Part shown: positions 1 through 9,959 of the stretch, one piece after another | Layout: every line of letters begins with the position of its first letter | Numbering within the stretch: the stretch's first letter is position 1 | Assembly (NCBI GenBank): GCA_004431415.1 | Contig: QPMI01000551.1 | Coordinates: forward strand, 124,001-188,000 | From: Cyanophora paradoxa | Lineage: Eukaryota > Glaucocystophyceae > Cyanophorales > Cyanophoraceae | DNA length: 64,000 bases | Direction of reading: 5' to 3' | Notes under the pieces: generated by a model | What the model saw: only the letters and a program-made list of their open reading frames with translations | What the model was told of the DNA's origin: nothing | The model's database searches: none | Program-made: the position numbers and the translations under genes

Positions 1-1852
1 CTATAGGCTATAGCCGAGCACGGCGGCGGAGGAACTCCGCAGACAGCGGCAGGCGGAGAGTCCAGGGTCGATGGAGAGATCCGACGACGGGAACGCAGCG
101 GAGGCCTACGAGACGGAAGAGGCGAGGAGGGAGCCGAGGAGGTGTCGGAGGCAGGGGAAGGGCCGCGAGCAAGTGACGGGGATCGCTGGCGGCGCCGAAG
201 AAAGGGCAGCGAAGCAGGAAGAAGGTCGGGTGGCGCCGGATCAGACGACACGGGGGTCATGGGTGGCGCAGAGAGAGACGAGCTCGAGGGCGCAAGGGCC
301 CGACGAGGGCGCCGGCGGCGAATCTCACGAGCGCCAGGAAGCGGGACAGGACCCGCAGATGGGACCCGAGGCGCCGAAGGGGGAGCAGGGAGCCGGAATG
401 ACGGGGAGACCGAAAAAAGGACAGTCTCGCCAACACTCGGAAGCGGGGCAGAGGCCGAGGAGCTCGAGGGGGGGTGGGAGGGCGGAGGAGGAGAGAGAAG
501 GCGGCTATTCGAAGGGTATGGAGAATCGAGAACGGAGGCGAGGGAGGCCGAAGTGATGGCGAGCTCTGGAGGCGAGGGGGCCTGCAAGCGGACCCGGGAA
601 AGTGGATGCAGACGCAGAGAGACCGGGGACGTAGTGGCGGGAGGGGCATGCAAAAAGATAGTGCCGCCCGCCGTCACAGTTGCACAAGCGGGGGCAAGAA
701 GGATGGGCTGAAGAGGGGGCTGAACCAGGAGGACGTCAGAAAGAGGGCCACGCGGGGGCGGAAGTGGAGGAGCAAGGGGAAGAGGTAAGAAGGGGTACGG
801 AGCTGCAAGATGACCAGGGACCTGCCGGGGAACAGGCAAGCGAAGAGGCCCCGTGACAGCAAGCTGTAAGGAGGGAGGAGGTAGAGGCGGGGCCAGTGGG
901 CCAAGGAGCACAGGGATCGGGACGGCAGGGAATGGGGGAAAAGGAGCGTCGAGAGGGGAAGCGAGAGCAGGAATGGAGACGGGCCCAAGGGTCACTACAG
1001 GAGCCAGAGCAGGAGGGGACGGCGCAAGAAGTGGGCGACCACCAGGGACCCCCAACGGGACAGTCCCACGGACGGCGAACTCCGAAGGATTCCGGAGGAC
1101 AGAATCAACGTCACGCGAGGACACGAGGTCGTCAGCACCGCCCGAAGAAGGAGCGCCGGACGAGTCAGAATCAGAGCTGAAATTAGACCGATGAGAGCCG
1201 GCACCAGACTCTGAGTCACGTTCGTCAGCATCCAAGGCGCCGGCATCCTGATCAGCAGCGTCAGCAGCAGCCAAACGAGCGCGCCGCTCCTCCAATAAGG
1301 CAGAAGCCTGAGGAAGGGTGAATTCTAGGTAGGACATATTTCTGTCCCAGGCGGCAACAAGGGCGGCGCGGTTGTAGGAAGGTGCATCAACGTCAGCTTC
1401 CTCGAGATCGCACCGAGCGCGAGCAACCTGCTGGATGGAAAATACGCCAGCAAGGATTGCTCCAAGTGATCGAAGGCAGAAGGCGGGGTTAACTGGACTG
1501 CGCAAAATAGGCCCAGATAAATCTGGAACCGAGAGGATGTGGAAGAGAGAGAGATCAGGCACTGCGACCGTCGGACCTCCTCACGCTCATCAGGTGGAAG
1601 GGCAGACGTCCACAGCTGCAGGCGCTCACGAATGAAAGCCCAGAACGAACGAGAAAGGGGGCACTCAGAAAAAACATGCGCGTGAGAGCGAGCGGAACCG
1701 TCATTACAAACGCGACAGAAACGACGGCGGGGCGACTGTTGCTCGCCCAAACGATACAATTTGAAATGCAAGCGATAAAGAGCATCGATCCAAATCATCG
1801 GGATATAGATCTGGACTGGACTGTCTGGCCATGGACTGAGAATGATGGACAC
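1..1852 (-). mobile_element. Decayed non-LTR retrotransposon, 3' part with zf-RVT domain
   Basis: The minus-strand reading frame from 1852 down carries a zinc-binding module of the type found after LINE-like reverse transcriptases (zf-RVT): an aromatic/basic stretch LHFKLYRLG, then FCRVCNDG, then HAHVFSECPLSRSFW, a CxxC...HxxxxC pattern. No reverse transcriptase domain is visible upstream, so the copy is 5' truncated. The ORF ends at 1325, but near 1490 the coding sense moves to another frame (VNPAFCLRSLGAILAG, then CDLEEADVDAPSYNRA), which continues past 1325 as a Ser/Asp-rich and then Pro-rich stretch to the left edge. I read this as a frameshift in a dead copy; a short unrecognised intron is the alternative. 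The purine-rich plus strand of 1-900 is the complement of this Pro/Ser/Leu-rich tail. The family call rests on the Cys/His pattern only. Confidence 0.6.
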
Positions 1853-1859
1853 CGGTCAC

Positions 1860-3219
1860 ACATGCACCGCCGCACCGCGGCTAAGAGGCATGAAAATTCA
1901 CGTACCTGCCAGGCTGGTGATTTTGTTTTTCTCAAATCCATGATCAGGTACCAAGTTAGTTTTTTTCGGCGGTCCGGCCGGTAATTCACCAAAAACAATT
2001 AAATAAGTATTACATGGTATAGGCCCGCCGCCGGGCCGCCGGTCCGGACTCCGGATCCGGATCGAGTCGACGTCCGGACGGTACGTTACCGTGCCAGTAA
2101 GTACCGTACCGGTACTACCGGTCCGTACGGCGTACGTACCGGGCTACTAGCCTACTACCGGGCCAGCTAGTACCGGCCCGGCGGCGGTACCGCCCGCCGG
2201 GCCGGCGCCGGCGCCGGTGTACGTACCGGTGGGCCGGACCGTCGACCGTCGACGTCGACGTCGCCGCCGAGTCGACGTCGGCCCCGATCGCGAGTCGCCG
2301 GCGACTCGAGCTCGCCGCCGGCGCCGACTCGCCGGTAGGGTTGCCACAGTCGCCGGCGCCGGCGCCCGGCGGCGCCGCGGCGCGCGGCCGCCGGCCGGCG
2401 CCGCCGCGGCGCCGCGGCGGTCGCCGACTAGAGGTGGGGCTCGAGCGCAAATCGGCGGCTCGAGCCGGGCTCGAGCCGAAAGGCCCGAAACCCCTCGAGC
2501 CGCGGGCCGGGCCCGGCCGGCCCGAGGTCGGCGTCGACTCGCCGATCGATATCGCCGCCGATTCGCCGGTCGGTAGTGATTCGGTACCGGCACTGGTCCG
2601 GCAGCCGCGGCCGCGGTTTAATTTCATCAGTTTCGAATTCGCAGATCTAGAAATTCGCACCCTACGTATAAGTACCCGGGACCGTCCGGACGGTCCTAGC
2701 AGCCTAGTAGCAGGCTAGCGTGCTAGTACACTGAGTACAGTACGTGTCAGTACCGCTCAATGCGCTCATGATCAGGATCATCAGATAATTATAAAGATTC
2801 AGATTACTGTCTGTATTCACTGATCAGTAATCATTTTTTTTTTTACTGATCAGTAATCATCATCATGGAATGATCCGATGATCATGAATCATGATCACTG
2901 AGTCAGCGGCTGTGCATGCAATTGCAATGTGCAATGCCGCGCAATCGCGGCAATTGCAATGTGCAAACTTGAAAAGACAGTGCAATATTAATGCCGCGCG
3001 CGCGCGCGCGCCCGCCGCGGCGGCAGTGCCGCGGCACGCCGGCACCGGGCCACCGGCCCGCGGCCGCGGCTCGGAGGCGGCTCCTCGGATCCGGTCTCCG
3101 CGGCCGGGGCCCGGGAGTCCGATCCGGTGGCGCTCCGGGCGGGAGTCCGCGGGACCGGGCCTCCGGCCCGCGGGCCGCGGGCCCGCGCCGGCCCCGCGGC
3201 CGGCGCCGGGCCCGAATCC
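1860..3219. other. Non-coding, palindrome-rich DNA
   Basis: No gene is supportable here. From about 2040 to 2720 the sequence is a dense mixture of short self-complementary words (GGTACC, CCGG, GTCGAC, CGGCCG, GCGCGC). From 2720 to 2960 it changes to AT-richer words (TGATCA, ATGATCAT, CAATTG). From 2990 to 3220 it is again almost pure G and C. The overlapping ORFs in this stretch are Arg/Ala/Gly/Pro-rich in every frame, as expected from composition. Confidence 0.7.
2819..2860. repeat. Short direct repeat split by a T10 run
   Basis: ACTGATCAGTAATCAT occurs at 2819-2834 and again at 2845-2860, separated by ten T residues. Each copy contains the palindrome TGATCA. No coding potential surrounds it. 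Confidence 0.8.
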
Positions 3220-3758
3220 CGCCCGATTAGTGCTGGGTTCAGTCAGGGTCCCCCCCTGACCCAGTCGCTCAGCCCCCCTGACTGTGACTGAATCAGTCAA
3301 CCCGAGGTTCAGTCAGGCTACCGTGCAAAAACTGAGGAAAATGACCCAGAAATGACCCAGATCATCGGGCCAGATGCGATCCATCTAAGTTGCCAAGCAC
3401 AGTGCGCGGGCAGTACGGTAGAGGGTAATTAAGCAAACAAAGAACACTGGAGAAAGAAATTCAGTCCCCGCCAGGTGTCAGACGCCGTTAGCCTCGTTAC
3501 TAAGTTAGCGCGGGCGGTTTCGTTCAGATTTCGTTGTTTTTCTGCATGGACGTAAGACGGCAGAAGATCCTTTTTAGGTCGACCCACGTCAAGCCTTAGA
3601 TGGGAAAAGCCCACAGGGGGGCACGCTCCCAGCATGCGCATGCGCAGGGTTTTCTATGGGACTGAGAGAACCTCAGTCGGCCAATTTGGTGACTCAGTCG
3701 GGTCAGTCAGACCCTCTGACTTTGACTGACAGTGACTGAACCCAGCCCTACGCCCGAT
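3220..3758. mobile_element. hAT-type non-autonomous DNA transposon (MITE)
   Basis: A 523-bp element at 3228-3750 is bounded by 18-bp terminal inverted repeats. The left end reads TAGTGCTGGGTTCAGTCA (3228-3245); the reverse complement of the right end (3733-3750) is TAGGGCTGGGTTCAGTCA, one mismatch. It is flanked by a perfect 8-bp direct repeat CGCCCGAT at 3220-3227 and 3751-3758. An 8-bp target duplication and ends of the TAGNG form are hallmarks of the hAT superfamily. Several CAGTCAG/CTGACTG motifs lie just inside both ends, as in hAT subterminal transposase-binding regions. The interior is less GC-rich than its surroundings and carries no transposase, so it would depend on an enzyme encoded elsewhere. 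Confidence 0.85.
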
Positions 3759-4487
3759 ACCGATGCGCGCGCGGCGCGCATGCCGCGAGCCTCGGAGTGC
3801 GCAGTGCGCACTCGAGCTCAGGCGCTGATCATGAGCATCGGAGCCCTCGGAGTGACGTGCGCTGCGCACTGCGGCATGTCATGCGCTGCGATGATGCGCA
3901 GACTCACAGCAGCGCAGTGCGCAGTGCGCACTGCGCACTGCGCAGGGCACAATGCATACTATGATATGCGGCACATGCAGCCGCTGAGCGCTACGCCGGC
4001 GTAACGCCGCTACCAGCGTTAACTTGGCAGCTGCAGCCTCTGTATGATGGAGACTGTATCCGGATCCTGCGCACGGATCCTCAGATCGATCGCGATCATC
4101 CTCTGCGGGCCTTGCAAGTTGCAATTGCCCTTGATGATGATGAGCTAGCGTTTCCTTCCCTAGTTTGTTCAGCAAAATCTCAGCCCTGCAGCTGGCAGAG
4201 TCTAGATCTTCTTCAAGGCCTAGGCTTCCTACGCTTCGCGAGGCTGCGATCGGCATCGGGCGCGCACAGCTTGCAGCTGGCCAGTTGCAGCATTTCCTCC
4301 ACGCAATCGCACAGCGGCAGCTGCAGCTGCAGCGCAGACAGCTGAAGCTTCGTGCACGCCCGCTCGCCCGGGCCCTGGCCTGTACATGTTCGGCTGCGCC
4401 CAGCTGCAGCCGAGAGTCCAGTACTCGCGCGCGCGCACACTGCGGCAATTGCAATCCCCAGCTGCATGCGCAGCGTTTGATCTACAC
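3759..4487. other. Non-coding, CTGCAG/TGCGCA-rich spacer
   Basis: This spacer is full of repeated TGCGCA, GCAGTGCGCA and CTGCAG words (for example 3797-3810 and 3910-3945). ORFs on both strands are Ala/Cys/Arg-rich products of these words. No domain or convincing exon is seen. Confidence 0.55.
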
Positions 4488-5456
4488 ATGGCCGTCGTTC
4501 GCGTTGATGTGCACGTGCTCCCGATCGCGAACGGAGGCACCTTCGAATTCGACGGGCTCGCCTCGGCGTGCTCGCGCGTGTGCTGCTCGCGGGCCCTCGA
4601 TCGAGAGCTTCAGGCGTGCGCGGCGGATATCGATTCGGAGTCCCGGGCCCCGCGCTCGGTGCCGGCGCACGCAAGCCCCGGCAAGAAGCGGCTCTTGGCG
4701 CCCGTGATGCCCGCTGCCAAGCGCGGCAAGGAGAACGCCTACTGCAACAGCCCTGCCGCCCCCGCCCCCGCCGACGACGCCTGCACCGCACCCTGCTCGC
4801 CCCACACGTTCCCCCTCGTCCCCGCGCCGTGTTCACAAGTACATGCCCCCGCACCGGAGCCGGAGCCGGCGGCGACGGGGGCGGCGCTGAGCCTGGCGGA
4901 CCTCACGGCGGCCCTAGCGACGATCGCGATCGCCACTTCGGAGGCGGAGGCGGCGGAGCTCGCGGAGGCGGAGGGGGAGGAGGCGGAGCTCGCGGGCCTC
5001 GAGTGGGGCGCCCCTGCGCCCGCGCCCGCGCCCGGGCCCCCGCCCCGCGGCGCCTGCTTCGCTCCTGTCGGCGCTGCCCAGCGGCCCGCCGCGCGGCCCG
5101 CCTTCTTCCACGAGCGCCGCGGCGCGACTCGCCCTTTGCCCCGTCCTTGTCCTTTCCCCGCGATTCGTCTCTCCAGCCCTTCGAATTCCTTCTATCCTCC
5201 AAATTCTTCCTCTACGTATACTCAGCTGCAGTCTGACAACGATGCAGCCGCGGTAGCTGTTCCGCCTGTACATGTAAATATTTTCGCCTCGCTCCTTGGC
5301 TCCCGGGCTCCGCTTTTTCTCGAGTCTCGCTCTAGAACTCGTGATCGCGGCCTGCAGTCTTCGAATTCCATGTGTCTAGATCGATATCTAGCTATAGATC
5401 TCTCTTCAGATTTAGACTCTGCTTTTCTACAGTCATGTCACAGATCAAGATCATGA
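4488..5456 (+). CDS. Hypothetical protein with Lys-Glu-Asn motif
   Basis: This is an open frame of about 320 residues from the second in-frame ATG; an earlier ATG lies at 4386. The second ATG is preferred because sequence before it resembles the surrounding palindromic spacer. The N-terminal part (ANGGTFEFDG) and a basic stretch SPGKKRLLAPVM followed by KRGKENAYCNSP look protein-like and include a KEN tripeptide. An Ala/Pro region and a Glu/Ala helix-forming stretch (SEAEAAELAEAEGEEAELAG) follow. The last third, after about 5150, is Ser-rich and derived from palindromic words, so the true stop or a donor site may lie earlier. No family is recognised. The frame could be fortuitous. Confidence 0.3.
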   Translation: MAVVRVDVHVLPIANGGTFEFDGLASACSRVCCSRALDRELQACAADIDSESRAPRSVPAHASPGKKRLLAPVMPAAKRGKENAYCNSPAAPAPADDACTAPCSPHTFPLVPAPCSQVHAPAPEPEPAATGAALSLADLTAALATIAIATSEAEAAELAEAEGEEAELAGLEWGAPAPAPAPGPPPRGACFAPVGAAQRPAARPAFFHERRGATRPLPRPCPFPAIRLSSPSNSFYPPNSSSTYTQLQSDNDAAAVAVPPVHVNIFASLLGSRAPLFLESRSRTRDRGLQSSNSMCLDRYLAIDLSSDLDSAFLQSCHRSRS

Positions 5457-6057
5457 GGTCATCGCGATGCGTGGTGCATCATATCATGGCATGGGGAGTT
5501 AGGCCCCGAGGGGCTTGGCGGCTGGGGGCGTGCACCTAGGCCTTCGAGAACACATATATATACTCGTACTGCAGCTGCAGCTGTACATGTAGCTATGATG
5601 TAGGACCGGGATATCGATCCCGGGGTCTTCGCGAAAGAGAGTGGGCCCCGGGGCCCCGTCCCCCTCGCGTCTGTTGCCAAGTTGGTATAGACCGGGCGGG
5701 GATCTAGCACCGCGAGGCCAGGTGGCGAGCCTGGGCGATTAATATTCTAGATCTTGTATTGAAGAAGCAGGGCTAGGGCAGCAGGACCACAATATAGCTA
5801 GGCCTCAGACATGAAATTGTGGGGAGGGGCATGAATTAGGCCTAGGCCTAGGGCGAGGGGCCGGGGGGAGGGGGAGGGGGCGGGAGGAGGAGGAGGATTC
5901 GAAGAAGCAGGGCGCGAGGAGCTCGAGGGATGCAAGGACCGAAGGGCAGAGGATGCGGCCGCGGCCGCGGCGGGGGGCGGGGCGGGAGAGGATGAGAGGA
6001 GGGGGAGCTAGGCGCGAGCTCGACTCGAAGAGGGCCGATGTCTCTCCCGATCAACGG
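5457..6057. other. Intergenic spacer
   Basis: Nothing coding is supported. The stretch contains alternating purine-rich runs (5850-6010, GGGGAGG type) and palindromic words such as CCTAGGCCTAGG near 5840 and GCGGCCGCGGCCGC near 5956. Confidence 0.5.
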
Positions 6058-7375
6058 TCATCGCATCGAGAAGTCATCCTTGGCGCACACAGCGCAGCAT
6101 CCAGTGAGCTCGAACGCTTTCCAGTGCATCGTGAACGGCCGCTTGCACCTGCACGCGCACGCGTACATGAGCTCGAGCTCGGGCAGCTGTAGCCGGGCCG
6201 GGCCGGGAATCGAAGATCAATTGCAAGCCGCGGAAGGGTACGAGAAAATTTCCCACCGCGTCGGCGCGCGGCTGGCTGCGGCCCGTCCATGGCGCCGCCG
6301 CTGTCGCTCAGCGTGACCAGCGTGAGGTAGGCGGCTGGCGCGCGGAGCGGCGGCGCGAAATGGGTGTCGAGTTGGCGTTCTCGGCGGCGGGCCTCGTTGC
6401 CGGCCATTCCGTAGGAGATTCAGGAGCGCGCGCGTTAGGGGATTGCTTCTATGTTGTCTCCGGCGCGGCGAGGAGCGCCGCGGGAGCGGCCGCGGCGACG
6501 TCGGCTGGCCGCAAAGTCGGCCGGCTTTCGCGCAAAGCCCACGCCGCCACGCGCCGCAGCGTTAGTGAACGCGCGGCAGCCTTGGCGTGGCACACTGGCG
6601 CGGCGACGTGTTCCGTTAACACGCGGACGGCGCCCGGCCCCCGCACCCTTGCTTGGCGCTGGAGCTCATCGGCGCTTTCTCATTTCGTTCCGCTCCTAAT
6701 CTCCTCGCAGTCGAGTCGCTAGATGGCGGGTCTTTTCCACATGCAGGAAAGCTCAGGTCTTTCCGTCGACCTTTGCTTGTCAGGCGTAGTGCCTTTCTTG
6801 CCCTCCGCTATACGTGGGTCTTCCCTAGGGCGGACTTCCACGTCTGGAGGGTGTTTGCGCGCTCTGTTTGCCTTCATCGGTCTGCGTAGGGCCTGGGCTT
6901 TTTCTGCAGGTGTATCTTTCGGCCTCTCGCCCCATTTGTAGATATAGGACGTAGATAGAATTTCTCATCACTTAGACAGAGCACAGCACTCGACGGTCCT
7001 CAGTGTTATCTAGTCGGAGAGATAAATTGGGCGATGTGAAACTCCTAGAAGTTGTTGTTGTGTGCTAATGCAAATCCTTCCCATCAATTGCAAGCCGCGG
7101 CCGGGCCGGGCCGCGGGCCGCGGCCGGGACCGGTTCCAGCCGCGGCCGCGGAAGCTTGAGCGCGGGAGAGTTGAGTGGGGGCATGACACGCACCGTCGGC
7201 ACGCCTTGAAAGCGACGAGGTCTCCGCCGGCGTCCTCCTTGCCGTACCTGTTCTTCCCCTTGGCCTCGACGACGATGCCGTACGACGCGGAGTCGGTGTC
7301 GATCTCGGTATCGAATGTAGCGGCCACCTTCTCGCGCTGTCGGAGCCGCTCTGGATACGACTCCTGGCGCATCAT
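6058..7375 (-). CDS. Unknown multi-exon protein with Cys-rich C-terminus
   Basis: Three exon-like segments read on the minus strand. The first begins at an ATG at 7375 (MMRQESYPERLRQREK), directly preceded by an in-frame stop, and continues through TFDTEIDTDSASYG and KGKNRYGKEDAGG to a GTGCGT donor near 7195. A middle segment near 6300-6400 reads AAYLTLVTLSDSGGAMDG. The last exon starts after an AG acceptor near 6190 and reads LPELELMYACACRCKRP, then HWKAFELTGCCAVCAKDD, ending at 6058. The paired cysteines could bind zinc, but the spacing matches no family I know. Exons between 6420 and 7190 are uncertain. The gene lies head-to-head with the F-box gene starting at 7637. Confidence 0.4.
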
Positions 7376-7636
7376 GGCCCGGGCTCAGCTGGAGCGCTTG
7401 TGCAAAGTGGCCGCAGCCAGCTGGTATATGTAAAGCAAATAGCTAAAGCGGGCTGGTCTTCGAATTCGAAGTTGCCGCAAGTTGTGCATGCCAGCCGGGT
7501 ACGCGATACGGCGTCACGTGACGGTCGCGGCCTGCGAGGCCAGATAGAGCAGGCGCTATTGCTGGCAGGCGCTGGTGCAGACACCGGCTGGTGTGACAGG
7601 CGCTGGTGCTGACAGGCGCTGGTGCTGGCCGGCAGC
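7376..7636. promoter_or_regulatory. Candidate bidirectional promoter
   Basis: This 261-bp interval separates the start codons of two divergent genes (7375 minus, 7637 plus). It contains a short imperfect tandem of GACAGGCGCTGGTGCT-like words at about 7565-7625. Promoter function is inferred from arrangement only; no TATA-like element is clear. Confidence 0.4.
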
Positions 7637-9362
7637 ATGGCCGACGAGGGCGATCCTCCGCGTGCGCATGCTTGCTTCGAGCGTGCGCGCGCTTGATTAT
7701 GTGGCGGCTCGCTGATGGGGAACGCGCGCAGCGCTGGCGGTGCTCCCCGACGACGTCCTTGTCCTCGTCATCCGCGCGCTGGGCACCCCGGCGTACCGCG
7801 CGGTGGCGGCCCGCGTCTGCAAGGCGTGGAGGAGGGTCGCTTCGAGCCCGCAACTGTGGCCCGCGGCCGATCTGTGGCGCGCCAGGCGCCTCCGCGGCTC
7901 GCTCGCCCTGACGGCGGGCGCGCAGGATCGGGGACCGCGGACCTTGGGAGAGGCGCGTAGACTCGAATCCGCCGCTCGTAGGGTGGCCCACGTCGTCCGC
8001 GCAAGTTCTCCTGCCAAGCGACGCCGCCGCGCTGTTGCGGCAGCCGCGCTTCTCCGCCCTCCAGGAGCTCACGCTTCACTTTGTGCGTACAGCCGTTTGG
8101 AATCATTTCCTTGATCCCGGCGCACGCCCCTGGGCTGATGCATCCGCAGGTCTGCGGCGCCAGCTGCGCGGAGCCGCTCGCGGCGGTGCCGGCGACCGTC
8201 CGGCGCCTTGTGATCCGGTCGGAGGTGCCGCCGGCGTGGCTGGAGGAGGGCGTTAAGCTGGCCGGCGCCACGCTGGCGCCCACGCCGGCCCTCGAGGAGA
8301 TCGAATTCGATCCGGCGGGGTACGGCGACGAGGCAGCGCTGCTGGAGGCCTTGGCCGCCCTCGCCGGCGGCGTACCCCGGCAAAGCCTGCGCCGCATCGA
8401 CCTCCGCGGCGACGGAAACGCGCGCGCAGCCCTCAAGGGCGACGCCCCCCTGCGGGCCCTCGCGGCGGCGTACCCCGCCCTCCGCGAGATCGGAGGCCCG
8501 TACCTACGGGTGCAGCAGGGGGGTACAGCGGCGGCCCTCGCCGAGCTCAACGTCACGCCCCGCGGCCTGGTCTGCATCGAATCGTGGCCCCCCCGGGGAG
8601 TCCTCCCCCTCCTCGTCTCTCGGGGCCTCCGCGAATTCTGGGTACGCTCGTTAGCGCCTCCCCCTTCCCCCCCCCCCTTCTCTTCACCCTCCCCCCCCCC
8701 TTTCCGCTTACCCCGGCGGCCAGTCGAACGCGCGGACTGCGGGCGGGGTACCGGACGCGCTGGAGGGCGTCGGCGCGGGCCTCGAGACGCTCAGCGGTGC
8801 TGGCTCCGAGTGCGATTCACCAGAGGAGGTGCTACCCCCCCCCCCCTCCCTCGCCCTTCCCCCCCCTCCCTCGCCCTCCCCCCCTCCCCGCTTTCGACTC
8901 ACAAGTACCCCATCCAGGCGCTGGCCTGCCTCAACGCCCTCGCCCGTGCGCGCGCGTACCCCATCCCGCCCCGCCCCGCCCCCGCTCGTCCTGGAGCCAG
9001 CTGAAGCCGGGGGTACTACGGTAGGCCTCTCGGACTTGCAGACAGTCGGCCTGCACGCGAGCTGGCCGTCCCTGGCCGGCCCCCCCGCCGCCCTCGCGGT
9101 CCTGTCGCGCCTGCCCGTGCGGAGCCTGACGCTCCAGGCGTTGCGGCCGCCCCGCATGGGCGGCGTGGGCGCGTTCCTGCGGGGCCTGCCCGACGCGTGC
9201 CCGGGCCTCGAGGAGCTCTCCTGCATGGCGGGCGGGGGCGTGCCCGACGTGCGGGAGGCGGCTCGGGAGGTCGAGGCGTTGGTAAGGGAGCGCCGGGACC
9301 GGCGCCGGGCCCTGCGCGAGGGCGTCGCCGCCGCGGGCGCGCAGCCGCAGCCCTCGTCATAA
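7637..9362 (+). CDS. F-box protein with leucine-rich-like C-terminal region
   Basis: Probably a substrate receptor of an SCF ubiquitin ligase. The start ATG is at 7637 (MADEGDPP), followed by an intron with a GTGCGC donor and a GCAG acceptor ending at about 7730. The next exon gives the F-box: VLPDDVLVLVIRALG, then RVCKAWRRVASSPQLW, matching the family pattern LPxxxLxxILxxL...CxxWxxxxxxxxLW. Later exons contain LRQPRFSALQELTLHF (about 8036-8083), the long exon 8145-8641 (RLVIRSEVPPAW, ALEEIEFDP, LRRIDLRG) and a terminal exon with LPVRSLTLQALRPP and CPGLEELSCMAGG. The spacing of Leu-rich beta segments suggests degenerate leucine-rich repeats for target binding. The stop is at 9360-9362. Introns in between are C-rich. 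A second F-box gene lies at 11522. Confidence 0.75.
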
Positions 9363-9383
9363 TGAGGAGTGGTGCGATCAAAT

Positions 9384-9512
9384 GGAATGCACGTGAGGCG
9401 CGCGGTTGGTTATGCAGTCGTATTTGATACAGGCCTGGGCCGGGGCTCCTGCGTTCAGAGGGGGAAGGAGAAGGGCCGGGGGTGGGGGCGGGGAGAGGGG
9501 ACAGGGGGGGGG

Positions 9513-9547
<35 letters not shown>

Positions 9548-9600
9548 CGGGGTACGAGGTCGACGCGCTTCGGCCTACTGACGCCGGCCGCCCGCGCTGG
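9384..9600. repeat. Duplicated F-box 3' flank, copy 1
   Basis: ATGCACGTGAGGCGCGC at 9387, GGCCTGGGCCGGGGCT with TGCGTTCA near 9432-9458, and GGGGTACGAGGTCGACGC near 9549 recur in the same order at 13659-13820, downstream of the second F-box gene. The purine-rich filler between these blocks differs in length and includes a run of 21 G (9504-9524) in this copy. Confidence 0.75.
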
Positions 9601-9923
9601 GGGGAGGGGGCGGGGGGGGGGGGGGGAAAGAGGTCTGAGCCCCGGGGAGGGCGGCGGGCGGCGGCGGGGCCGGCGAGGCGGCCGTGGGGCGGCGGAGGCG
9701 GCGGCGAGGGGCCGGGCCGCGGCGGCGAGGGCCGCTGCGGCGCCGCCGCCGTTGAGGCCCGAAGCTCAAGGGCCCCGGGGTAAAGAACGAGGTGATGGCA
9801 TCCGCATCGATATCCCCTTCGCCCGTGGAGGGGGTACGCCATGGCTGCCGGCCGCTTCCGCCCGCCCGCGCCGGGCGCCGGGCGACGGCACGCAGGAGGA
9901 GGGAGGAGGATTGGGGTGGGTGG

Positions 9924-9959
<36 letters not shown>

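Noticed and set aside
3429-3641. 70-residue minus-strand ORF inside the hAT element as a transposase remnant
   Set aside because: Too short and without the hAT dimerisation region or catalytic residues; the element looks non-autonomous.
4714-4734. Cyclin or securin identity for the KEN-containing ORF
   Set aside because: A KEN tripeptide alone is not diagnostic and no cyclin box or securin feature is present.
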